Below the pieces are notes generated by a model. It was not told the DNA's origin and ran no database searches. It saw only the letters and a list, made by a program, of their open reading frames with translations. A stretch of 22,237 nucleotides of DNA from positions 1-22,237 of the forward strand of contig DGES01000067.1 of NCBI GenBank assembly GCA_002386065.1, written 5' to 3'. Both the position numbers and the translations under genes were made by a program. This DNA comes from Firmicutes bacterium UBA3920 (lineage in GTDB: Bacteria > Bacillota > Clostridia > Caldicoprobacterales > Xylanivirgaceae). This document shows positions 7,259-15,883 of the stretch, one piece after another; position 1 is the first letter of the stretch; each line of letters starts with the position of its first letter.

Positions 7259-9058
7259 TCAATAATAAAATTGCCAATATAATAAATTAGCACATAGTAT
7301 AAGTGAAGAAACAGTTGTAATTTTAAAACATTTTCTTTTAAAAAGACTATATACAGATAAAGCAATCGTCAAAACTAAGTAGAGTATATTCAACGTAAAA
7401 TTCATTTTTAAAGAATCATAAGCTACCATTGAAAGAGCGCTTTTAATCATCCATACTAAGTTAAGAACCAATATCAAATTTAACATATTTTGTATTAGGA
7501 TAAAAACATCCCTTTTCTCTCGGCTCCTTTTTAAACGTTGAATCCTCTGAATAGCTCTTATGGAAATATAGATTAAAGAAAACAATATGGCTACCACACC
7601 GGCAACTACCAGACATACTTCAAACAAATGACGCCATAGAGGAATATGAATCGCATCACTAAACATGTAGGATAACAGTTTTTTGAATCTTGGATGCCTT
7701 GAATATACATCCCTACTATATATGCCAAATCCCTCTTTAGTCATATACATACCTGGACTCTGTTGGGTATAAGGAATCTTATTGCTTAAGAGATCGTATT
7801 CACCTTGATGCTTTACGCTCACCCTATTTAAGAGTCCATATATCTTAGTAAATCCATGGTAGGGCATTCGCGCCGGCTGATAAATCCCTGTCCACATAGA
7901 TGAATCCTCCAGCGACTCATCACTTATGCTAAATTCTGGTCTACCGAAAACTACCTCCGGAATCCCTAGGCAAAAATATTCTTCATGGGCCTGATTAGTC
8001 ATTACCAAAACACCTAACCGGCTCTCCCTGTCAAAATACATAGAGGAACTAAAAGCCATAGTATTTCCTCCATGCCCGTATACTCGGTTTCTCGCCGGCA
8101 ATGCAAAAAATCCATGTACTATCCGAGGTATATCCGTTCCAGGAAAATACAATGTAGGCTCAAATAATTTATCTATGGTCTCTCTACTCTTAAATAGTGG
8201 ATGCCCATAATCGGACAATAGGGCAGTCAAAAAAAGTGCAAAATCATCTGCAGTACCTACCACACTTCCTGCTGGATATATGGGAATGACATATTGGTTT
8301 GGATCAATTAATTTCTTATCCGTAGTGTATCCCTGTATCTCGTCCCTTTGAGCTTTTACCCACAGATTATCCTCTTGCTGGGGGGCTATAGATGTATACT
8401 CCATCCCAAGTGGGCCAAAGATATTCTTCTTCACATACTCCCTATAATCCATACCACTTACCATCTCTACAATATAGGCAGCAAGGGCGGATCCATAGTT
8501 TGAATAGGCAACAACATCACCTGGTCTAAATACTTGTCTTATATCTGCGCCTTCCAAAGCCTGCCTTAGGGTCATCACATCAACTGGATCATGTAACATC
8601 AAATCGGTATAACTATCATCAAAACCAGCAGAATGATTCATCAAATGCAGCATTGTAATTGGTTCATCGTAGGCCATCGAAGTTTTAAAATCTTGTGGTA
8701 GATTTTCCCGAATATCTCTATCTAAATCAATTAGTCCATCTTCTACCAACTGCATCACGCTGATCCAAATCAACAGCTTAGAGGACGAGCCCCATTCAAA
8801 TACAGTATCTTCATCAACTTTAATATCGCGCTCTATGTCTGCATAACCTACCATCCTATTGATTATTATTTCATCATCTTCTATCACTATTGTTGCCAAG
8901 CCAGCAGTGGTATCCTCATGTTCTGATATAAGTTCATCGATTTCCTCATCCAACGTCTCTGTGAAAGCAAATGCATATTGCGGAATCAGTGTTAAGAATA
9001 GACAGCTAACAATAAGATATGTAGTAAATTTTAAAAATAGTCTGCTAATTTTTTTCAC
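7259..9058 (-). CDS. Membrane-anchored serine hydrolase, beta-lactamase / class C PBP-like
   Basis: This is a protein of about 599 residues with a signal peptide (cleavage probably after YAFA, residue 31), an extracellular serine hydrolase domain of the beta-lactamase family, and a C-terminal membrane region. The active-site motifs are all present: SxxK as S91-SS-K94, YSN at 185-187, and HGG at 329-331 in place of KTG. This is the pattern of class C beta-lactamase-like D-aminopeptidases and PBP4*/FmtA-type esterases. About four membrane segments lie between 478 and 597. I prefer the GTG at 9058, with GAGGTG four bases upstream, over the GTG at 9070. A promoter and inverted repeat lie just upstream, so it may be expressed separately from the kinase gene. 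Substrate is unknown; cell-wall peptides or teichoic acid esters are plausible. Confidence 0.88.
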   Translation of the reverse strand: MKKISRLFLKFTTYLIVSCLFLTLIPQYAFAFTETLDEEIDELISEHEDTTAGLATIVIEDDEIIINRMVGYADIERDIKVDEDTVFEWGSSSKLLIWISVMQLVEDGLIDLDRDIRENLPQDFKTSMAYDEPITMLHLMNHSAGFDDSYTDLMLHDPVDVMTLRQALEGADIRQVFRPGDVVAYSNYGSALAAYIVEMVSGMDYREYVKKNIFGPLGMEYTSIAPQQEDNLWVKAQRDEIQGYTTDKKLIDPNQYVIPIYPAGSVVGTADDFALFLTALLSDYGHPLFKSRETIDKLFEPTLYFPGTDIPRIVHGFFALPARNRVYGHGGNTMAFSSSMYFDRESRLGVLVMTNQAHEEYFCLGIPEVVFGRPEFSISDESLEDSSMWTGIYQPARMPYHGFTKIYGLLNRVSVKHQGEYDLLSNKIPYTQQSPGMYMTKEGFGIYSRDVYSRHPRFKKLLSYMFSDAIHIPLWRHLFEVCLVVAGVVAILFSLIYISIRAIQRIQRLKRSREKRDVFILIQNMLNLILVLNLVWMIKSALSMVAYDSLKMNFTLNILYLVLTIALSVYSLFKRKCFKITTVSSLILCANLLYWQFYY

Positions 9059-9086
9059 AATACACCTCACAATTTTCCCTTCGAAG

Positions 9087-9118
9087 CTAATATATCTATT
9101 CTATACTACATATATTAG
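9087..9118 (-). promoter_or_regulatory. AT-rich inverted repeat, operator or terminator candidate
   Basis: CTAATATAT at 9087-9095 and ATATATTAG at 9110-9118 are perfect 9-base arms around a 14-base centre. The repeat covers the predicted -10 element of the serine hydrolase promoter, as an operator would. No T-run follows, so a terminator role is less likely. Confidence 0.35.
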
Positions 9119-9126
9119 AAAGTCAC
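9098..9126 (-). promoter_or_regulatory. Predicted promoter of the serine hydrolase gene
   Basis: Read on the minus strand, GTGACT (9126-9121) and TAGAAT (9103-9098) are 17 bases apart and lie just after the kinase stop codon. The -35 element is part of CGGGTGACTT, which recurs upstream of the DUF4342 operon. Match to consensus is moderate (4/6 and 5/6). Confidence 0.4.
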
Positions 9127-9132
9127 CCGGGT

Positions 9133-10614
9133 TTATACATGTCCAATTGCAGCCTCAGGAAAGACAATGGTTATACGGGTGCCTATATCCTCCCTACTCA
9201 ATATCTCAAAATAAGCTCCATGGCGTTCAATTATCCATTTAGCAATTGCGAGTCCAAGTCCAGAGCCACCTGTTTGCCTTGCTCTGGATTCATCTGATCT
9301 ATAGAAACGATCAAATATGTTGGGCAAATCTTCGGGAGCTATTCCAATTCCATTATCTTGAACAGTGATGTGAACATGGCTGTCTTGTCTTACAATTCTT
9401 AAAACAATCTTGTTTCCACTAGGTGTGAACTTTATGCTATTATCTACAAATATTCGGATAGCTTGTTTGGTCAGCTGTCTATCGGCCTCAATATAGGCTG
9501 GGCCTTTTAAATCTAGCTCAAAATTGTGACTTTTATCGATCATCTGCATCTCACGAATTATCTCGTCTACAACTTCACAAGAGTCAAAGACTTCTCTATG
9601 CAGTTTTATAGTCTCATTATCCCCACGTGCGAGAAATAGGAGTTGTTCAACAAGGTCTTTCATGTGCTCCGTCTCACTCTTAATTGCATCGATTGATTCT
9701 TGCATTGTCTCCTCATCTCTTTTCCCCCAGCGATCGAGGAGATTTACATATCCCTGTATTACGGATATAGGCGTACGTAATTCATGGGAGGCATCGGAAA
9801 CAAACCTGACTTGCGATTGGTATGAGTCATTAATCCTATTTAACATATCATTTATAGCAGATGCTAGATCTTTAAGCTCATTTTGAGAGCTATCTACAGA
9901 TATACGACTATCTAGTTTACTGGCATCTATACTACTGATAACACCGGCTAAATCTTTGATATATGCATCATCTATCTTTGGCGCCATAGAAAACATTTCT
10001 TTGTTGAGAGTCCTAGCTGTTTCTGTTAGATCAGCCAGGGGTTTAAGAGTCTTTCTTATGGTTCTTGAACCTTTACTTATATCACCAATTATTATGAGTG
10101 ACTCGAAGACTAGCATAATTAAAAATAGCGTTAAAAATAATCTCAAATCCGATCCTAGAAGATATTCTATTTGATACAATGAATCACCCACAGAAAACCC
10201 TATAATGTACTCTGCTGTACCTATCTTTTCAAATAATTTCATCTCTTTAGGAGTCTGCGAAAACCTTATACTTCGACTTGCATCATGTATTGCTATGGGT
10301 AGGTTTTTTTGTATGTTCTGAGGTAGTATAATGCCCTTCGGGGGCTCTTTTATCATTAATATCTTGTAACGCTCATCAGTAGGGTATATATCATCCACAT
10401 TCCTAGGTGATTGTCCTATTGTTTCAATTACGCCTTGAAGTCTTTCTTCTGCCTTCCATAGGATCACAAAAGACCCCATCAAAAAGATGAGTATATTAAT
10501 TGCCAAGAAACCAGACAATAACCTCTGTATCATTCGCATATTGAGCTTTATAACAAGAGATGAACGTATCTTACCAGTTATATTAGTTGATTGTGGACTC
10601 TTTCTGTTACTCAT
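9133..10614 (-). CDS. Sensor histidine kinase of the DUF4342 operon
   Basis: This is a 493-residue membrane kinase. TM1 is at about 34-53, an extracellular sensor region of about 100 residues follows, and TM2 is at about 158-177. A HAMP-like linker precedes the HisKA domain, whose phosphorylated residue is H277 in SDASHELRTPIS. The ATPase domain has the N-box (FVDNSIKFT), G1 (DNGIGIA), F-box (FDRFYRS) and G2 (GSGLGLAI). All catalytic motifs are intact. It overlaps the regulator gene by 8 bases (10607-10614), so the pair are translated together. No good independent ribosome binding site is seen, which fits coupling. The signal is unknown; the neighbouring wall hydrolase suggests an envelope signal. 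Confidence 0.93.
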   Translation of the reverse strand: MSNRKSPQSTNITGKIRSSLVIKLNMRMIQRLLSGFLAINILIFLMGSFVILWKAEERLQGVIETIGQSPRNVDDIYPTDERYKILMIKEPPKGIILPQNIQKNLPIAIHDASRSIRFSQTPKEMKLFEKIGTAEYIIGFSVGDSLYQIEYLLGSDLRLFLTLFLIMLVFESLIIIGDISKGSRTIRKTLKPLADLTETARTLNKEMFSMAPKIDDAYIKDLAGVISSIDASKLDSRISVDSSQNELKDLASAINDMLNRINDSYQSQVRFVSDASHELRTPISVIQGYVNLLDRWGKRDEETMQESIDAIKSETEHMKDLVEQLLFLARGDNETIKLHREVFDSCEVVDEIIREMQMIDKSHNFELDLKGPAYIEADRQLTKQAIRIFVDNSIKFTPSGNKIVLRIVRQDSHVHITVQDNGIGIAPEDLPNIFDRFYRSDESRARQTGGSGLGLAIAKWIIERHGAYFEILSREDIGTRITIVFPEAAIGHV

Positions 10615-11290
10615 CTTTTATTACATACCCCACTCCCCGAACAGTATATAATATCTTTATTCCGAAAGGCTCTTCGATCTTTGCCCGGAGATATCTAATA
10701 TATACATCTACTGCATTGGTCTCACCTGAAAAGTCATAGCCCCAGATCCGATTGAGTATGGTCTCACGATCTAATACTATATTTTTATTTTCCATAAGAT
10801 AATACAGTAAGTCAAACTCTCGTTTAGTCAAATTTACCAAAGTATCTTTTACATGAACCTCTCTCTTCATAGGGTCTAGCCGCACAGCGCCTAAGACAAG
10901 TTCAGATGATTCCTCTAGTGCATTATCAGCGCCCTTTTTTCTAAGGGCTACCCTAATGCGTGCCAATAGCTCTTCTATTGCAAAGGGCTTAGTAATATAG
11001 TCGTCGGCGCCACCATCTAGTCCCGTAACCTTATCTACAACTGCATCTCTAGCAGTGAGGAGTATAATAGGCAAATCAGAAAACTGGCGAATTCGCCTTA
11101 GAACTTCAATCCCATTTATGCCTGGCAACATGATATCAAGCAATACAAGATCGAAGGGCTGGGTCTTTACAAGCTCCAACCCATCCCTTCCATTAAAGGC
11201 CTTTGCTACCTCATAGCCCTCATATTTAAGTTCTAGCTCTATAAAACGAGCTATTTTTTCCTCATCCTCAATTACCAGAATCCTCGTCAT
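10607..11290 (-). CDS. OmpR/PhoB-family response regulator
   Basis: This protein of about 227 residues has a receiver domain (1-115) and a winged-helix DNA-binding domain (about 130-225). The phosphate acceptor is D52 in LLDIMLPG, with acidic residues in VIEDEE, the conserved T in LLTARD and K in DDYITKPF. The C-terminal half has the usual LTKREFDLL and VDVYIRYLRAKIE. I choose ATG 11290, nine bases after GGTGG, in preference to the GTG at 11302. It overlaps the DUF4342 gene by 23 bases and the kinase by 8, so the three form one operon. OmpR-type regulators bind tandem 11-bp repeats, and such a pair lies in the operon leader at 11910-11931. Confidence 0.93.
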   Translation of the reverse strand: MTRILVIEDEEKIARFIELELKYEGYEVAKAFNGRDGLELVKTQPFDLVLLDIMLPGINGIEVLRRIRQFSDLPIILLTARDAVVDKVTGLDGGADDYITKPFAIEELLARIRVALRKKGADNALEESSELVLGAVRLDPMKREVHVKDTLVNLTKREFDLLYYLMENKNIVLDRETILNRIWGYDFSGETNAVDVYIRYLRAKIEEPFGIKILYTVRGVGYVIKDE

Positions 11291-11840
11291 TAAAATTCCC
11301 ACCTTTGACTTCTCTCTTTATGTTCTCAGCCACATCTGCAACAGAGTCCATAGCACGATTCACATTTTCTCTTCCTAAATCTGGTCCACTAAAGGCATAT
11401 CTATATCCGAAAAACAGTCCTACCACCATAATAGGGATAGTTGCCCAGAACATAAATGCTATAAGAACTACCAGCACAGTCACTGGAATCGCCATCACTT
11501 TCGATTGACCTTTCCTAACCTCAAAATTATTTCTATTTCCCTTACCTATTATTTTTTTACACCAGCCTATAAACTTACCTACGAGTTCTTTAAAATATAT
11601 ACAATTATCTTCCCTATATCCTTCACTGGTGCACTCCCCGAAAGCATTGGCATTCCCATCTTGCTGCGTGTTTCTTGAATTATAATAACCTCCCCTAGGA
11701 GCCTGAATACGATTTTGTTTTTCTAGATTGATTATAGCCTCCAGGATATCCCCATTAGTCTCTTCAAGGGCTGCTCTTGCCTCATCGTAAGAGATATTTG
11801 CACGCTCACACAATTTTTCTACTTGTTCCAAAGTGACCAT
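11268..11840 (-). CDS. DUF4342 membrane protein with N-terminal UBA/TS-N-like domain
   Basis: This 190-residue protein starts with a UBA/TS-N-like three-helix domain at about 4-42 (LCERANISYDEARAALEETN), similar to the N-terminus of elongation factor Ts. A low-complexity linker follows. The DUF4342-type region then contains a hydrophobic stretch at about 115-150, long enough for two membrane passes. The charged tail (about 150-190) is probably cytoplasmic. Its function is not known. Translational overlap with the response regulator indicates that it is the first gene of a three-gene operon, so it may be an accessory or input protein for the two-component system. The start is firm, with GGGAGG eight bases upstream. 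Confidence 0.82.
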   Translation of the reverse strand: MVTLEQVEKLCERANISYDEARAALEETNGDILEAIINLEKQNRIQAPRGGYYNSRNTQQDGNANAFGECTSEGYREDNCIYFKELVGKFIGWCKKIIGKGNRNNFEVRKGQSKVMAIPVTVLVVLIAFMFWATIPIMVVGLFFGYRYAFSGPDLGRENVNRAMDSVADVAENIKREVKGGNFNDEDSGN

Positions 11841-11872
11841 ATATATAACCTCCCGCTATTTAATATGGCTCT

Positions 11873-11878
11873 ATTATA
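11873..11878 (-). promoter_or_regulatory. Candidate -10 element proximal to the DUF4342 operon
   Basis: TATAAT on the minus strand lies about 32 bases upstream of the DUF4342 start. No good -35 occurs 16-18 bases further upstream, so the promoter may need an activator, such as the operon's own regulator bound at 11910-11931. Confidence 0.35.
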
Positions 11879-11909
11879 GCGATATAAACTTTGAGCAGGG
11901 TTCAAGGAA

Positions 11910-11931
11910 CATTAAAATTTGATTAAAATTT
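11910..11931 (-). promoter_or_regulatory. Tandem 11-bp direct repeat, candidate response-regulator operator
   Basis: On the minus strand AAATTTTAATC is followed immediately by AAATTTTAATG, 10 of 11 bases identical, with an exact 11-base period. OmpR/PhoB-type regulators bind such repeats head to tail on one face of the helix. The position in the leader of a regulator operon suggests autoregulation. AT-richness of the region makes chance similarity possible. Confidence 0.4.
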
Positions 11932-11948
11932 ATGGAATTCGTATATAT

Positions 11949-11977
11949 ATTTTACATTATATCTATGTATAAGTCAC
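11949..11977 (-). promoter_or_regulatory. Distal promoter candidate of the DUF4342 operon
   Basis: On the minus strand GTGACT (11977-11972) and TAAAAT (11954-11949) are separated by 17 bases. The -35 lies in CGGGTGACTT, identical to the element before the serine hydrolase gene. The leader would then be about 100 bases. Confidence 0.35.
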
Positions 11978-12070
11978 CCGTATTTTTGTACTATCTGTTG
12001 CCAATTATCCCCTAAGTTAAATCCAGGCAATAATGGTAAAACCCGCCTTACCATGTGTACAATATTGTCT

Positions 12071-14059
12071 TCACCTCAGTTTTGGTTGTACGACACTTTT
12101 GTAGCTAACATATGTCACTATAAAATATATTCCATACAGTGCAAAAAACATCGCTGCCGCAGGGCCTGCACTCTTTAAGAAAAATCCCTTTGATACATAT
12201 CCTGAAAAAATATGAGATATACTGTATGTAATAGATGTCGTAACAGGTATACCTAAAATTAGAGGAAATCCAAAAATATAAAGTATCTGATTTCGTATAA
12301 GGTTATTAATGCTTGACAAATCATATCCTATTTTTACTAAAATGTCATGACGGTATCTATATTTTGAAGCATCCCCTACCATAGATATAGCTAGGATTGT
12401 CGCCAATATAGCGCAAAATATCATGGCAATATAGTATAGAGATGTTATTAGGACAACCATCATAGATTTTCCCTCTTCCATGAGCTCACCTCTAATGGAG
12501 AAATTATGAGCTAGATCAATCCCTTGGCTGCCATCCCAATACTGAACATTTCTAGTTCCCTTCCCTTCTCTCTTGGCATAGTCAAGAAGATCCTCATGCA
12601 ACGACTTAGAATTCTTATTCCCCAGCTTCCAAAGATGGACTCGTGTAACTGGCTTCTTACCGCTCAATACATCATCACCTACAACGATATAATAGTTAGT
12701 GAAATTTATATCCACGGTATTCATTGCCTCACTATGAATAGTACTGAGCTCCATAGTCTCTCCAAATATTTCATAAAAATCTTTTTTGATTAGATCTTTC
12801 AATTGATCTTTTGCTGTCGAACTGGTCTGGAGAATAAATCCATGTTCTGGAAGAGATACCACGGGATATCCAGCCAAAGACCGAAGGGCATTATAGTCCG
12901 TCAATCCTATGATGGTATCTTCCCTTCGATTTTCGGCAACAACATTAGTATCTTTAAATTCATCATTTAATGATCCTGCCCCATCCTCATAGACAGCTAT
13001 GGACGCATTTGCCTCTATATCATATTGTTTAATAATTTGATGGACTCCATTTACATATTCCATATCATCCCAACGCAGCATCAAGTCATAATTATTTAAC
13101 TCCTCCATCTGATCCATGTAATAGTTGGAAAAAAACATAGCAGCCATTAATGAAGAAAAAGCAACAACAAATATAACTGTTAAAGTTCCTAGCTTTTTAG
13201 ATATTTCATTGATTTTCGAATTAAAAAATCTTACCGGAATCACTCTTTCCGTATACCGGTTATTTCCCCTCAAAAATGCTTTAATGAGCATAGCAGGCAA
13301 ACTCGCTGTAACCCCATAGATTGAAATGACAAGAATCACAAAACTTACTGCAACAATCCAAACTGTAATGGGATATTTATTAAATTGATATTCTATACAA
13401 AAAAGAGTCACTATGATAAATAGTAGAGATACAATAAATACTGAGAGTCTTTGCCTCCTGCCTTTGAGTTGCAATAATTGATTTTGTCTATCAAAAGACA
13501 TTAGATCTACGATTTTTTGTCTTCTAAAAAACTGACCACTGTCTATCAAGGCGAAGAAATAAATAGCTATTACAGATAAAAACGTTGTAGTCAATGCCTT
13601 CAAAGAAAAATGAATCGTCAATGTATATCCCAAGTCCATAAAACGAAAAACAATGGCCTTAATTACCTCTAATAAAATAGTCCCTATGGCAAGCCCCAAA
13701 CACGTGGATACTACACCTAGAAGAATCTGCTCAGATCTATAAAGTCTTGCAATATCTCTACTCTCAATCCCCAGTAACATATATGTCCCAAATTCTTTGC
13801 TCCTTCTTTCAAGAATACATTTAGTCATATACCTTACTAGCCACGCAATAACTACTACCACAAGACAGGAAGTGCCCAGCAATAATAGAAAAAGACCCGA
13901 ACTCATTGTCGATAAATTTTGAATATCAGGGTGAAATACCAATCCACTAATTGCATAGATAAAGGCAATAGATATAGATACCGTCAATATATATATCAGA
14001 TAATTTCCTATGGTTCTACGTGCATTTCGCAGCGATAACTTAAATAGCATTGGTTTCAC
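12071..14059 (-). CDS. FtsX-like ABC permease, BceB type
   Basis: This 662-residue permease has the layout of Bce-type transporters, which sense and remove peptide antibiotics such as bacitracin. It shows about ten membrane segments. An FtsX-like block lies near 55-175 and includes ERRSKEFGTYMLLGI, the region that contacts the ATPase. A large extracellular domain at about 311-530 lies between TM7 and TM8. Three C-terminal segments follow, with the second FtsX-like block. The opening MLFKLSLRNARRTIGNYLIY is characteristic of the family. It overlaps the ATPase gene by 20 bases. No damage is seen. The specific peptide cannot be told from sequence, since the extracellular domain that determines it is highly variable. 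Confidence 0.93.
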   Translation of the reverse strand: MKPMLFKLSLRNARRTIGNYLIYILTVSISIAFIYAISGLVFHPDIQNLSTMSSGLFLLLLGTSCLVVVVIAWLVRYMTKCILERRSKEFGTYMLLGIESRDIARLYRSEQILLGVVSTCLGLAIGTILLEVIKAIVFRFMDLGYTLTIHFSLKALTTTFLSVIAIYFFALIDSGQFFRRQKIVDLMSFDRQNQLLQLKGRRQRLSVFIVSLLFIIVTLFCIEYQFNKYPITVWIVAVSFVILVISIYGVTASLPAMLIKAFLRGNNRYTERVIPVRFFNSKINEISKKLGTLTVIFVVAFSSLMAAMFFSNYYMDQMEELNNYDLMLRWDDMEYVNGVHQIIKQYDIEANASIAVYEDGAGSLNDEFKDTNVVAENRREDTIIGLTDYNALRSLAGYPVVSLPEHGFILQTSSTAKDQLKDLIKKDFYEIFGETMELSTIHSEAMNTVDINFTNYYIVVGDDVLSGKKPVTRVHLWKLGNKNSKSLHEDLLDYAKREGKGTRNVQYWDGSQGIDLAHNFSIRGELMEEGKSMMVVLITSLYYIAMIFCAILATILAISMVGDASKYRYRHDILVKIGYDLSSINNLIRNQILYIFGFPLILGIPVTTSITYSISHIFSGYVSKGFFLKSAGPAAAMFFALYGIYFIVTYVSYKSVVQPKLR

Positions 14060-14804
14060 CGCCCAATACTGCCATAATATCTATAATCTCATTATAGAAA
14101 GTTTTTCGATCCTTATTGCCTCGCACTATTTCTGTAAAGATTTTACCATCTCGTAAGAATAAGACTCGACTACAAAAACTAGCTGAAAAAATGTCATGGG
14201 TCACTAGAAGGATAGTTGCCCTATATCTTTCATTCATCTTCACCAAAGTATCCAGCAATAACATGGACGAATGGGAATCTAGCGCTCCTGTCGGCTCATC
14301 AGCCATAATTAATGATGGACTATTGATAAGTGCCCTAGCACAGGCGCATCGCTGCCTCTGTCCTCCAGAAACCTCATAGGGGAACTTGTCTAGAATATCT
14401 CCTATCCCTAAAATCTCAGAAATGTTCCTGACTCTATGGGCAACCTTGTCCTTGTCTATATGATTTATAGCCAATGAAAGTCCTATATTTTCACCTACTG
14501 TTAATGTATCTAATAGATTAAACTCCTGAAAGACGAACCCTAAATTAGTACGTCTAAATTTGGCTATTTCTCTATCGGAAATTCTCGTCACATCTCTACC
14601 ATTTAAAATAATCTTACCGCCAGTTGGCGTATCTATAGTAGATACACAGTTGAGTAATGTGGACTTTCCACTTCCCGATGCCCCCATAATCCCTAAAAAT
14701 TCACCCTCCTCCACTTGGAAAGAAACATCATCTAATGCCTTTGTTATCACACTACCTTTTCCATAGTATTTTTCTAAATGCTGTACTTTTAAAATTGGTT
14801 CCAT
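14040..14804 (-). CDS. ABC transporter ATP-binding protein, BceA type
   Basis: This 254-residue ATPase has Walker A GASGSGKS at 41-48, the Q-loop in VFQEFNLLD, signature VSGGQ at 145-149, Walker B ending at catalytic E170 (LIMADE), and the H-loop in LLVTHD. The sequence is of the MacB/LolD-like group that pairs with FtsX-like permeases, and it overlaps the permease gene by 20 bases. The start ATG 14804 is preceded by GGGAGGG at good spacing. It is separated from the kinase gene by 68 bases that carry a likely regulated promoter, which fits Bce modules, where the regulator switches on the transporter genes. Confidence 0.94.
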   Translation of the reverse strand: MEPILKVQHLEKYYGKGSVITKALDDVSFQVEEGEFLGIMGASGSGKSTLLNCVSTIDTPTGGKIILNGRDVTRISDREIAKFRRTNLGFVFQEFNLLDTLTVGENIGLSLAINHIDKDKVAHRVRNISEILGIGDILDKFPYEVSGGQRQRCACARALINSPSLIMADEPTGALDSHSSMLLLDTLVKMNERYRATILLVTHDIFSASFCSRVLFLRDGKIFTEIVRGNKDRKTFYNEIIDIMAVLGGETNAI

Positions 14805-14824
14805 TTTAATCCCTCCCTATAACT

Positions 14825-14873
14825 ATTCTCCTATAAAGGGATTAAAATGTCATCTTACAGACTTGAAAGGTCT
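14825..14873 (-). promoter_or_regulatory. Candidate regulated promoter of the Bce-type transporter genes
   Basis: On the minus strand ATGACA (14853-14848) and GAGAAT (14830-14825) are 17 bases apart; the weak -10 suggests activator dependence. Just upstream at 14859-14873 lies an imperfect 15-base palindrome, AGACTTGAAAGGTCT on the plus strand, in the position expected for a BceR-type operator. The actual BceR consensus was not matched rigorously. Confidence 0.35.
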
Positions 14874-15883
14874 TAGTCTAGTACCTCCCGATGAAAACGC
14901 CCTTTTGGAAAACAAATTGTAACTTCGGTATACTCCCCTTCTCTGGATTTAATATCAAGTCCTATCCCCATCTTATCAGCACTCTTCTTACATAGATATA
15001 GCCCAATGCCCGATGCCTTATCTCTTTTTTTATTGCGTCCTGTAAAGCCCTTCTCAAAAACTCTCGGTAGGTCAGCTGCGGAAATACCACATCCATTATC
15101 TCGAATCATTAATCGAACAGTATCTACGTCTTCACATTCAGATATTGAAATCTCTCCTCGACTATCTACATACTGAATTGCATTGAGCATAATCTGATGT
15201 AATATAAAGGCAATCCATTTTTCATCAGCATAGACGAAAGTATCTTCGTCACAGTCCACATTAAGAACAATATTCTTGACGAGAAGCCGATCCTTCTCTT
15301 TTAGTATCGTCTGGTGTACTAGTCCAGCCAGATTTATTTTTTGAACCTGATAATCTTTTTCCAATGTATTAGAACGAATGTAGTAAAGGCTCATATCAAG
15401 TAGGTCTGAAAGTTTGATAAATTGTCGCTTTAGTTTCTTTTGATATTCAACATCGTCAGTGTTTAACATGGATATAGTGGTAAGTGGCGTCTTCATCTCG
15501 TGAATCCACTCTTCTATAAATTCTCGGTAGTCAAGATATTCTGCTCTATTTTCTGCTAGCTCTGTAACCATATCCCGATTGGCACTTTTAAGCAGATCAT
15601 AATAAAAAGCCGCTTCGCTATTGGCAGGTCTATCTAGTATTTCTGTAATCAAATATCTTCTATCCAGACCTTCAACTATATCTCTGAGTTTTTTATATTT
15701 AAGATGATATCTTATGAAGCCTATGGATAAAAATGTTATTCCTACAATTAATATAATAAGACTCAACAAGTATAATATATTCAATGGAGTACCTACTAAT
15801 TTTAGAAATAGAATGGCAAAAGAATTTGTAAACATAAAAAATAAAAGTACACATGCTCTATCCAATAAATATTTTTTTAACAT
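14873..15883 (-). CDS. Intramembrane-sensing histidine kinase, BceS type
   Basis: This is a 336-residue kinase with two N-terminal membrane helices (about 11-29 and 36-58) joined by only about six residues. Such kinases have no sensor domain and take their signal from the partner ABC transporter. The phosphorylated residue is H128 in EWIHEMKTPLT, the form typical of the family. The ATPase domain has the N-box around HQIMLNAIQYV, G1 DNGCGIS, and G2 GIGLYLCKK. It overlaps the regulator gene by 7 bases. The start ATG 15883 follows the regulator's last codons. All motifs are intact, so the module looks functional. Confidence 0.93.
   Translation of the reverse strand: MLKKYLLDRACVLLFFMFTNSFAILFLKLVGTPLNILYLLSLIILIVGITFLSIGFIRYHLKYKKLRDIVEGLDRRYLITEILDRPANSEAAFYYDLLKSANRDMVTELAENRAEYLDYREFIEEWIHEMKTPLTTISMLNTDDVEYQKKLKRQFIKLSDLLDMSLYYIRSNTLEKDYQVQKINLAGLVHQTILKEKDRLLVKNIVLNVDCDEDTFVYADEKWIAFILHQIMLNAIQYVDSRGEISISECEDVDTVRLMIRDNGCGISAADLPRVFEKGFTGRNKKRDKASGIGLYLCKKSADKMGIGLDIKSREGEYTEVTICFPKGRFHREVLD

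Noticed and set aside
12035..12060. TGGTAA/TTACCA hairpin after the permease stop as a terminator.
   Set aside because: The stem is only six pairs and no T-run follows, so I do not call it.
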